Part shown: piece by piece, positions 1 through 4,406 of the stretch
How the letters are laid out: every line of letters starts with the position of its first letter
How positions within the stretch are numbered: the stretch's first letter is position 1
Assembly (NCBI GenBank): GCA_018818235.1
Contig: JAHISE010000040.1
Coordinates: forward strand, 1 to 11,617
Direction: 5' to 3'
Length of the DNA stretch: 11,617 nucleotides
DNA from: Patescibacteria group bacterium
GTDB lineage: Bacteria; Patescibacteriota; Gracilibacteria; Peribacterales; Peribacteraceae
Translations under genes and position numbers: made by a program
Notes under the pieces: generated by a model
The model's input: only the letters and a program-made list of their open reading frames with translations
What the model was told of the DNA's origin: nothing
Databases searched by the model: none

Positions 1-38
1 ACTTGTTTTCGTAATCGAATAGCATCGGATTTTTTCAT
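1..38 (-). CDS. Unidentified protein, 5' end only
   Basis: An ATG read on the minus strand at 38-36 opens a frame that runs off the left edge, giving MKKSDAIRLRKQ and two bases of a further codon. The Lys/Arg-rich start would suit a DNA-binding protein or a transposase N-terminus, but twelve residues cannot identify a family. Just upstream of it (plus coordinates 90-135) are two direct repeats that resemble transposase-binding sites at an insertion-sequence end, so a transposase is one option. An 8-bp inverted repeat (38-45 with 64-71) covers the start region. No Shine-Dalgarno motif is visible. Confidence 0.4.
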   Translation of the reverse strand, partial: MKKSDAIRLRKQ

Positions 39-89
39 GTGTTGTAGGGAGTAGAAAAATAAAACAACACACGAAATTATATAGTCAAC

Positions 90-135
90 TGGTAACGTTT
101 ATTTGCCCCTCAGGTGGTAACATTCATTTGCCCCC
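90..135. repeat. Two 21-bp direct repeats, possible insertion-sequence end
   Basis: TGGTAACGTTTATTTGCCCC (90-109) recurs as a near copy at 115-135, with a 25-bp period and two or three differences. On the minus strand they read GGGGCAAATnAAnGTTACCA and lie upstream of the partial minus-strand gene. Multiple direct end repeats next to the first transposase gene are typical of IS21-family elements. The assignment is inference, because neither a transposase domain nor the opposite end is in the window. Confidence 0.4.
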
Positions 136-140
136 CAACC

Positions 141-230
141 AGTAGTGAGTAGTAAGTAGTTTGTTTACACAGAGCTTGTCGAGTGTGTGGTTGGCAGTTT
201 AGCCTTACTACTAACTACAAACTACTCACT
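141..230. repeat. Hairpin repeat with AGTAGT-type arms
   Basis: The left arm is a tandem of AGTAGTG/AGTAGTA heptamers (141-163). The right arm (206-230) is a rearranged reverse-complement version, and AGTGAGTAGT (144-153) pairs exactly with ACTACTCACT (221-230). The centre contains TGTTTACAC and TGTCGAG, loosely like the core of the other hairpin repeats in this window. The left arm stops next to the possible insertion-sequence end, so it may have been cut by that insertion. Confidence 0.5.
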
Positions 231-274
231 TTTTCATTGAACCAATCGCATCTAATAACTAAAGTTGTCACCTT

Positions 275-1474
275 ATGCCTCCCGATAAACCGCCACTGCC
301 TAAGTCGCATGCTGAATATGACGCACACCTGATGCGTGCTAGTTTGCAGGGACCGGACTATAGGATTAAAAACAAAGTTTACACAGATGACAAAACTTAT
401 TTTAATCCATGGTCAATTCCATGGTATTTAAAACCCAAAATAGCATCAACTGCACACACAACGGAAGACTTCGTAGAAAATACAAGACAAGAGTTAGTTA
501 GTGCCATTGTGAATAGAATAAGTTCTGGAACCGACCAATTGGATTCGAACTCAACTCAAAATACACAATGCAAACCCAATTACACCTCCCCCTCTTCGAA
601 TCAAGTAATTACCGAAAGAGATGTGACACAGGCCAAGTTGTTATTCCAACATCTTCCTCATGTCATTGTTCAAAACGCATGCGCTCTTCATGCGGGAAAT
701 CAGTCCATTGATGAATTAATTCAACACATACACTGTGATTTAAATAACGTTTTTTCAAGCTCAAAGGGGGTGTTTGTTGCCTATACTCCTGAGCATCCTT
801 TCTGTAAGAAATACCAAACAAGACCTTATACAACGGATGCCGGCATAACAATTATGCAAGTGGTAGGGAAAAAACCGACTGTACCGGATAAGAAGATTGC
901 CAAATGGTTATATGGTCCAACTACAAGCATTGAAAACCCAAAGGGTCGCATTAAAGATATTCTTGAAGAAGCTTGTCCTTATTTAATCGGAGTAAACCAT
1001 GAACAAATATATATTCATATGCCTGATTTACGAAAAAGCCTTAGTGAGTTGCTACACGAAAAGGAATCACTTGATGATCAAACGCGCGCTGAATGTGTGG
1101 AACAAATAACAGATGCATGGCTTTCCATTGTTTCACCGCGCTCGCAACGCCAACTAAGAATATATAGCGAAGATGATTGGAGTGCAGACACAGATGATGT
1201 ACTGGATAAACACTTCGCACCCGATATTATTGATGACCCCATAATGTTTCAGCAAAAAAGAGTTGTCCTTGAACAACTTGCAATACGTATCGCGGGCGAA
1301 ACAGATATAGATATTGAATTTAAAAACACTGAACTGGATAAAGTATTTGCCATTTGGCGTAAGGGATTCACTCAGCACGGACTAAAATTATGCGATCATC
1401 CGACACTTGGTCTGGCTCTCCTTGCAACAATTGCAGCATGTGACGACATAAATATTCTACGAAAATATTTATAA
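275..1474 (+). CDS. Hypothetical protein, 399 aa
   Basis: I do not recognise a family. The frame is long and intact from ATG at 275. The product appears soluble: I see no signal peptide and no membrane segment. It is rich in polar and acidic residues, with a Ser/Thr/Asn/Gln-rich, probably flexible stretch near residues 85-115. The C-terminal third (about 250-399) looks helical and acidic, and it ends in a more hydrophobic LGLALLATIAAC segment. No catalytic signature such as a nucleotide-binding loop, HNH or His-x-His motif is apparent. It stands alone, between a possible transposon end plus hairpin repeat upstream and a convergent smpB downstream, so context gives no function. The ATG has no Shine-Dalgarno motif. 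It could be accessory or horizontally acquired. The length and intact frame make a real gene likely. Confidence 0.7.
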   Translation: MPPDKPPLPKSHAEYDAHLMRASLQGPDYRIKNKVYTDDKTYFNPWSIPWYLKPKIASTAHTTEDFVENTRQELVSAIVNRISSGTDQLDSNSTQNTQCKPNYTSPSSNQVITERDVTQAKLLFQHLPHVIVQNACALHAGNQSIDELIQHIHCDLNNVFSSSKGVFVAYTPEHPFCKKYQTRPYTTDAGITIMQVVGKKPTVPDKKIAKWLYGPTTSIENPKGRIKDILEEACPYLIGVNHEQIYIHMPDLRKSLSELLHEKESLDDQTRAECVEQITDAWLSIVSPRSQRQLRIYSEDDWSADTDDVLDKHFAPDIIDDPIMFQQKRVVLEQLAIRIAGETDIDIEFKNTELDKVFAIWRKGFTQHGLKLCDHPTLGLALLATIAACDDINILRKYL

Positions 1475-1486
1475 CAAATGATTCAC

Positions 1487-1549
1487 TATTTGTAGTTAAC
1501 TTAATCGAACAAATAATTTTCCATTTTTCACTTTTCATTTTTCACTTAA
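1487..1549. repeat. Hairpin plus 14-bp tandem repeat between convergent genes
   Basis: TATTTGT (1487-1493) pairs with ACAAATA (1509-1515) around a loop containing GTTAAC. It is followed by two copies of a 14-base unit, CATTTTTCACTTTT (1522-1535) and CATTTTTCACTTAA (1536-1549). The second copy supplies the smpB stop codon (minus strand, 1546-1548). It occupies nearly the whole gap between the ends of the 399-aa gene and smpB, so it may act as a two-way transcript end. It probably belongs to the same hairpin family as 2258-2368 and 8854-8939, but with different arm repeats. Confidence 0.5.
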
Positions 1550-1986
1550 TACTCCTCCCCCTTCTTCATCTTCCTCTCTGTCTCCCTATCTTTAATCCTC
1601 TGTCTTTTGTCGTGTCTTTTTACTCCTTTTCCAAGCCCCAATAAAACTTTGATATATTTTCCTGCATGAACCTCCAGAGGAATCACAGAAACTCCTTTTT
1701 CCTGAAGCGAAGATTGAAGCTTTTTAAATTCTGCTTTTTTAAGAAGCAGGGGACGGTCACGCCCGGGTTTATAATCTTCCAATCCTGATGCAAACTTGTA
1801 TGGAGATATGGTCATTGATTTAAGAACCGGCTTTTCATTCATAAATGAGACGTATGAACCCGCCAGATTTGCATGCCCCATCCGACAGGATTTAACCTCC
1901 TGACCGGTCAGGATGATCCCGGCCTCGAAAGTATCAATTATCTGATAATCGTACCTGGCACGGCAATTTTTGGCGATAATCTTCAT
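1546..1986 (-). CDS. smpB: SsrA-binding protein SmpB
   Basis: SmpB binds tmRNA and delivers it to stalled ribosomes in the cytoplasm for trans-translation, tagging the unfinished protein for degradation. The 146-aa product is close to the usual 150-160 aa. It shows the family order: N-terminal NCRARYDYQI, then FEAGIILTGQEVKSCR (about residues 20-35), GHANLAGSYV, the PHERDRPLLL-like segment here written GRDRPLLLKKAE, and IPLEVH.GKYIKVLLGLGKG. It ends in the basic tail KRHDKRQRIKDRETERKMKK that contacts the decoding centre. The ATG start at 1986 fits the family N-terminus. No tmRNA gene is seen beside it. A sigma-70-like promoter lies about 32 bp upstream (2025-2053 in plus coordinates), with a palindrome between its boxes. 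The stop codon lies within a tandem repeat. Confidence 0.95.
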   Translation of the reverse strand: MKIIAKNCRARYDYQIIDTFEAGIILTGQEVKSCRMGHANLAGSYVSFMNEKPVLKSMTISPYKFASGLEDYKPGRDRPLLLKKAEFKKLQSSLQEKGVSVIPLEVHAGKYIKVLLGLGKGVKRHDKRQRIKDRETERKMKKGEEY

Positions 1987-2024
1987 GCAAGAGAATTATG
2001 CTCTAAACCACCTAAAAGAGCCAG

Positions 2025-2053
2025 ATATTATGGCTTAATTAAGCCAATATGAA
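2025..2053 (-). promoter_or_regulatory. Predicted smpB promoter with palindrome in the spacer
   Basis: On the minus strand, TTCATA (plus 2048-2053) and TAATAT (plus 2025-2030) are separated by 17 bp. Each matches the sigma-70 consensus at 4 of 6 positions. Transcription would start near 2018, leaving a leader of about 30 nt before the smpB ATG. The spacer is almost wholly a perfect 16-bp palindrome. Confidence 0.5.
2031..2046. promoter_or_regulatory. 16-bp perfect palindrome, candidate operator
   Basis: TGGCTTAATTAAGCCA is identical to its reverse complement. It fills the spacer of the predicted smpB promoter and ends 10 bp before the -35 box of the divergent plus-strand promoter. A dimeric regulator bound here could control both directions. 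The regulator is unknown, so the role is inferred from position and symmetry. Confidence 0.45.
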
Positions 2054-2056
2054 CTG

Positions 2057-2084
2057 TTGACAATTGCCATCAAAGGGGTATTAT
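2057..2084 (+). promoter_or_regulatory. Strong predicted sigma-70 promoter
   Basis: Consensus TTGACA (2057-2062), a 16-bp spacer and TATTAT (2079-2084) form the best promoter match seen in the window. It points away from smpB into a region with no open reading frame, which suggests it drives a non-coding RNA. The predicted start is near 2090. Confidence 0.6.
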
Positions 2085-2087
2085 ATC

Positions 2088-2245
2088 CAGTGCTAACCGA
2101 TGTCCAGCTCTCCCTTAAGGAGCGGCTCCGGGTAATCCCGCGTTGTGATGTTGGGAAAGCAAATTATTCAATCCAGGGCTTCTGTCCATTTTATTTTCGG
2201 GCGAGGCCCTGATTGTTATATTGAGGTTTTTGGTTGTTATTGCTC
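2088..2245 (+). ncRNA. Candidate structured small RNA
   Basis: This stretch starts at the predicted transcription start of a near-consensus promoter and has no credible open reading frame. By hand it folds as follows. TAACCGA (2094-2100) pairs with TTGGTTG (2230-2236) as a closing stem. GCTCTCCC (2107-2114) pairs with GGGAAAGC (2153-2160) with one mismatch, enclosing GGAGcggCTCC or the overlapping alternative CGGGtaatCCCG. CAATcCAGGGC (2169-2179) pairs with GCCCTGATTG (2206-2215) with one bulge. No clear U-tract terminator follows, but the hairpin repeat at 2258-2368 could end the transcript. It is not recognisable as tmRNA, RNase P RNA or SRP RNA. A 6S-like regulator is possible but unproven. 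On the other strand it is only the gap between pilD and smpB. Confidence 0.42.
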
Positions 2246-2257
2246 TGACCACTATTT

Positions 2258-2368
2258 AGTTAACTAGTTACAAGTTGGAAAGTTGACTAGTTTTTCAAAT
2301 ATTGGCATATTTGACTGTTTCTATTAATAACGAGGAACTAGTAACCAGCAACTAGTAAACTAGAAACT
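2258..2368 (+). repeat. Hairpin repeat with ACTAGT-type arms (copy A)
   Basis: The arms are AGTTAACTAGTT.. on the left and ..AACTAGTAAACTAGAAACT on the right. An inner hairpin (CAAATAT, loop TGGC, ATATTTG; 2296-2313) precedes the core TGTTTCTATTAATAACGAGG (2316-2335). The segment at 3881-3992 is its reverse complement at high similarity: 20 of 23 core positions and the whole 18-base inner hairpin agree. It ends a few bases from the prepilin peptidase stop codon. In core orientation it lies downstream of the candidate RNA at 2088-2245. Confidence 0.75.
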
Positions 2369-2377
2369 AATTACTAA

Positions 2378-3124
2378 TCACCCAAGCAGTACCCTCAACA
2401 GCCCCTCCCCCCAAACCAACACAATAACCGCCCCAACTGCCAAAAACGGCCCAAACGGCAACTGCCCCCTCCTATTCTGTTTTCCTGTTAACAACAAATA
2501 CCCTGCGAATATTCCTCCAATAACATAAGAGACTCCAATCGCAAGAACTGTACGTTGCCAATCTCCCATCAAAAAACCAATTCCTGCAGCAAGAATAATA
2601 TCTCCACTTCCTACCCATCTTCCTCTGCTTGCAATCCATTGTATAAGGAAGAAACCAACAGCTATAACAGGTGCAAGGAATGTGATTGATCCTGTTAGCA
2701 ACGCCGTTACCAAAGCAAATGCAACAAACGGAATATTCAGTATGTCCGGAATCAGTTTAGTTTTGGCATCAATCAAAGAAATTATCAGAAGCAACCAAAG
2801 TGTTATAAATAAGGAAAAGGCGAGAAATATTTTCCCCTCCAAAAGATAAAGTGTGAATACAAAAAGAAAGCCTGAGATTAGTTCTATTGCAGGATAAAGA
2901 ACTGAAATACTTGCTTTGCAGGTACGACATTTGCCTCCCTGCAAAAAGAAACTGACTACAGGTATCAATTCTAAGGGCTGGAGAGTTACACCGCACTTGG
3001 GGCACGCCGAACGCCCGGAGATCCTTTTCCTCTTTGGCAAACGAACAATCAGTACATTGGCAAAACTTCCGAAGACAAGGCCAAGGAGAAAGGTTAGAAG
3101 CACTAAAGGATCAGTTAGGTACAT
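2378..3124 (-). CDS. pilD: Prepilin peptidase (type IV leader peptidase, A24 family)
   Basis: This polytopic membrane aspartic protease removes the leader of type IV prepilins and pseudopilins, and usually N-methylates the new N-terminus. The 248-aa protein has the full bacterial layout. GSFANVLIVRLP lies at 19-30. A zinc-binding pair of motifs, CPKC (41-44) and CRTC (66-69), belongs to the N-terminal domain that carries methylase activity. About seven hydrophobic segments follow. The catalytic aspartates are candidates at D119 (LIDAKTK) with D127 (LIPD), and D175 in GSGD, followed by LAAGIGFLMG. QLPFGPFLAVGA lies near the C-terminus. No pilin gene is in the window, so its substrates are elsewhere. 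It probably follows the LPDSG-protein gene in the same transcript. The ATG has no Shine-Dalgarno motif. The stop region (TGATTAGTAATTAG) runs into the hairpin repeat. Confidence 0.95.
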   Translation of the reverse strand: MYLTDPLVLLTFLLGLVFGSFANVLIVRLPKRKRISGRSACPKCGVTLQPLELIPVVSFFLQGGKCRTCKASISVLYPAIELISGFLFVFTLYLLEGKIFLAFSLFITLWLLLIISLIDAKTKLIPDILNIPFVAFALVTALLTGSITFLAPVIAVGFFLIQWIASRGRWVGSGDIILAAGIGFLMGDWQRTVLAIGVSYVIGGIFAGYLLLTGKQNRRGQLPFGPFLAVGAVIVLVWGEGLLRVLLG

Positions 3125-3145
3125 AGTAATAATGTATTAGGAACA

Positions 3146-3222
3146 GCAATTAGCTTATTAGCTAATTGGCTTATTGGCTAGTGCTCTTCGTTAACAGCAT
3201 AAACTAGCCAATTGCCAATTGC
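3146..3222 (-). repeat. Hairpin repeat with TTGGCTA-type arms (copy B)
   Basis: GCAATT at 3146-3151 pairs with AATTGC at 3217-3222. The arms carry repeated TTATTGGCTA and TAGCCAATTGCC units. On the minus strand the central segment reads TGCTGTTAACGAAGAG, related to the TGTTTCTATGTTAACGAG core of the copy at 8854-8939. An inner hairpin, AATTAGC..GCTAATT, is present as in the other copies. It begins 3 bp after the stop codon of the LPDSG-protein gene and separates it from pilD. Confidence 0.65.
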
Positions 3223-3225
3223 CTT

Positions 3226-3819
3226 TCACTTCTTCTTTCTCCTCAATCTCCCCGTAACAACCAGCGCTCCACTGGCTGCAAGCCACAATCCAATTCCTGA
3301 ATCCGGTAAATCCTCATTTCCACCTTCCAAAGGAACCCGCTCCATCTGTTCCCAATCATTTTCCCATTTTTGCTCATTCTCATCTGCTACAGATGCGGCT
3401 TGATCGGGATACTGAATTGTAATTTCATCATTTACCTTAGTATCTATGAATGGACCGACCTCCTGTGCTCCCATTATCTGTGCTTCCTGCTCCGGAGTTA
3501 ATTCCTGTTCAAACTGACTCGCTTTTTCCGCAATCCTGTTGAAAGGAACATTTAATCCTCCTGGTTGTTCCTGACTTGCAAAGTGAATAGAAATTTCTCT
3601 GTTGCGCGAAGCCTGTCTTGCCATCTGTTGATCACTCATATCTATATCCCCACGGGAGAAACGAGCCTCCAATGAATTTGCTCCGCCCCAATAAGTCTGT
3701 GTTAGTGCAGTTATCCGCGGAGCTGCCTCCTTGTAACCAACGTAAAGACTAAATGCGACAGCCGCACCTACTACGGCGCCAATAAGTTGCCTGACCATTT
3801 GGTTTTTGAAGAGTTTCAT
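3226..3819 (-). CDS. Small membrane protein with LPDSG sorting-like C-terminus
   Basis: The 197-aa product has an N-terminal membrane segment (about 11-29, QLIGAVVGAAVAFSLYVGY). A soluble acidic, Gln/Glu-rich region follows (30-170). The last 27 residues are LPDSG (171-175), a short hydrophobic segment (176-190) and a basic end, RLRRKKK. This order is that of a sortase-type cell-wall sorting signal with LPDSG in place of LPxTG. I do not recognise the middle. I chose ATG at 3819 rather than the longer frame from TTG at 3858, because an extended -10 box (TGCTATACT) lies between the two and would place the TTG outside the transcript. No sortase gene is in the window. An alternative is a simple bitopic membrane protein with a C-terminal anchor. 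It lies upstream of pilD on the same strand, but it lacks a prepilin leader, so it is not an obvious substrate. Confidence 0.75.
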   Translation of the reverse strand: MKLFKNQMVRQLIGAVVGAAVAFSLYVGYKEAAPRITALTQTYWGGANSLEARFSRGDIDMSDQQMARQASRNREISIHFASQEQPGGLNVPFNRIAEKASQFEQELTPEQEAQIMGAQEVGPFIDTKVNDEITIQYPDQAASVADENEQKWENDWEQMERVPLEGGNEDLPDSGIGLWLAASGALVVTGRLRRKKK

Positions 3820-3841
3820 GTTTGTTTTTAGTACTCGTATT

Positions 3842-3850
3842 AGTATAGCA
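3842..3850 (-). promoter_or_regulatory. Predicted extended -10 promoter
   Basis: On the minus strand TGCTATACT is an extended -10 element (TGnTATAAT-like, 5 of 6 in the hexamer). The -35 position, 17 bp upstream, is poor (TATCCA), as is usual for extended -10 promoters. Transcription would start near 3835, about 15 nt before the ATG at 3819. This decides the start of the LPDSG-protein gene. Confidence 0.5.
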
Positions 3851-3880
3851 GAATCCAAGTCCTTTGGATAGGGGGGATTT

Positions 3881-3992
3881 AGTTTGCTAGTTTACTGGTT
3901 TCTGGTTTCTAGTTCCTCTTTATTGGTAGAAACAACCAAATATGCCAATATTTGAACAACTAGTTAACTTCCTAACTTGCAACTGGCAAACT
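3881..3992 (-). repeat. Hairpin repeat with ACTAGT-type arms (copy C)
   Basis: AGTTTGC (3881-3887) pairs with GCAAACT (3986-3992), and the arms continue as CTAGTTTAC/TTAACTAGTT-type units. On the minus strand the core is TGTTTCTACCAATAAAGAGG (3915-3934) and the inner hairpin CAAATAT, loop, ATATTTG lies at 3937-3954. It is an inverted relative of 2258-2368. The element overlaps the TAG stop codon of the nucleotidyltransferase gene (3991-3993), so the repeat sequence may have supplied that stop. Confidence 0.75.
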
Positions 3993-4368
3993 AATTATTG
4001 AGACTACTCTTATACCTCTCAACCTCAAAACCCTCCGCTCGCTCAATCGGACAATCAATATCGCTTTCTGAAATCCCAGGAGGCAACTTTTGATCATATC
4101 CAAGCAGAATCATATCCGGATTAACTTCATCAATAGGCTTAAGATAATCATCCGGATCTCCAAGCATGACCTTAGCCTGAGGAAATTCTTTTTTAATGGC
4201 TGCCAATCGTTCTTCCTGATTCTGAGTAGGAAACTTCCCCTTAATCTTCTTTACAGTTTCATCCAAAGCAACACTAATAAAAAGCTTCCCACGCTTTTGG
4301 GCTTCAGAAAGGACGTACTTATGACCCGGGTGCAATCTATCAAAAGTGCCAAAAACAAGAACTTTCAT
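3991..4368 (-). CDS. Cytidylyltransferase-like protein (FAD synthase RibL / TagD type)
   Basis: Members of this family transfer a nucleotide from CTP or ATP to a phosphorylated substrate, such as glycerol-3-phosphate (TagD) or FMN (archaeal-type RibL). The 125-aa protein begins MKVLVFGTFDRLHPGHKYVL, with the defining GTFD (7-10) and HPGH (13-16) motifs that bind the nucleotide phosphates. It has VALDETV near 33-39, FPTQNQEERLAAI and ILLGYDQ (87-93), the last resembling RibL-type proteins. Family members usually continue with a second phosphate-binding motif (ISSTxIR, or KSS followed by basic residues). Here the protein ends at RYKSSLNN, right where a hairpin repeat begins, so the C-terminus may be shortened. 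The substrate cannot be decided. It lies 38 bp after the PP2C-like gene and is probably cotranscribed with it. The start follows a tandem heptamer with no Shine-Dalgarno motif. Confidence 0.85.
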   Translation of the reverse strand: MKVLVFGTFDRLHPGHKYVLSEAQKRGKLFISVALDETVKKIKGKFPTQNQEERLAAIKKEFPQAKVMLGDPDDYLKPIDEVNPDMILLGYDQKLPPGISESDIDCPIERAEGFEVERYKSSLNN

Positions 4369-4370
4369 GA

Positions 4371-4398
4371 GTTGATTGTTGATTGTTGATTGTTGATT
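4371..4398. repeat. Four tandem copies of the heptamer GTTGATT
   Basis: Four exact copies run from 4371 to 4398, followed by GTCAATTG. They fill the 38-bp gap between the end of the PP2C-like gene and the nucleotidyltransferase start, and lie 2 bp from that ATG. The related string TTGTCAACAATCAAC occurs in opposite orientation at 6419-6433, upstream of the PP2C-like gene, so related arms flank that gene. Confidence 0.85.
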
Positions 4399-4406
4399 GT
4401 CAATTG

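Noticed and set aside
2088..2245. tmRNA gene next to smpB
   Set aside because: It is too short, with no tRNA-Ala-like ends and no tag-peptide frame seen.
2769..3005. Overlapping frames within pilD and similar shadow frames across other genes
   Set aside because: They lie inside well-supported genes in other frames and show no family motif.
3820..3858. Longer start (TTG) for the LPDSG protein
   Set aside because: An extended -10 box lies downstream of the TTG, and the extra residues do not extend the membrane segment sensibly.
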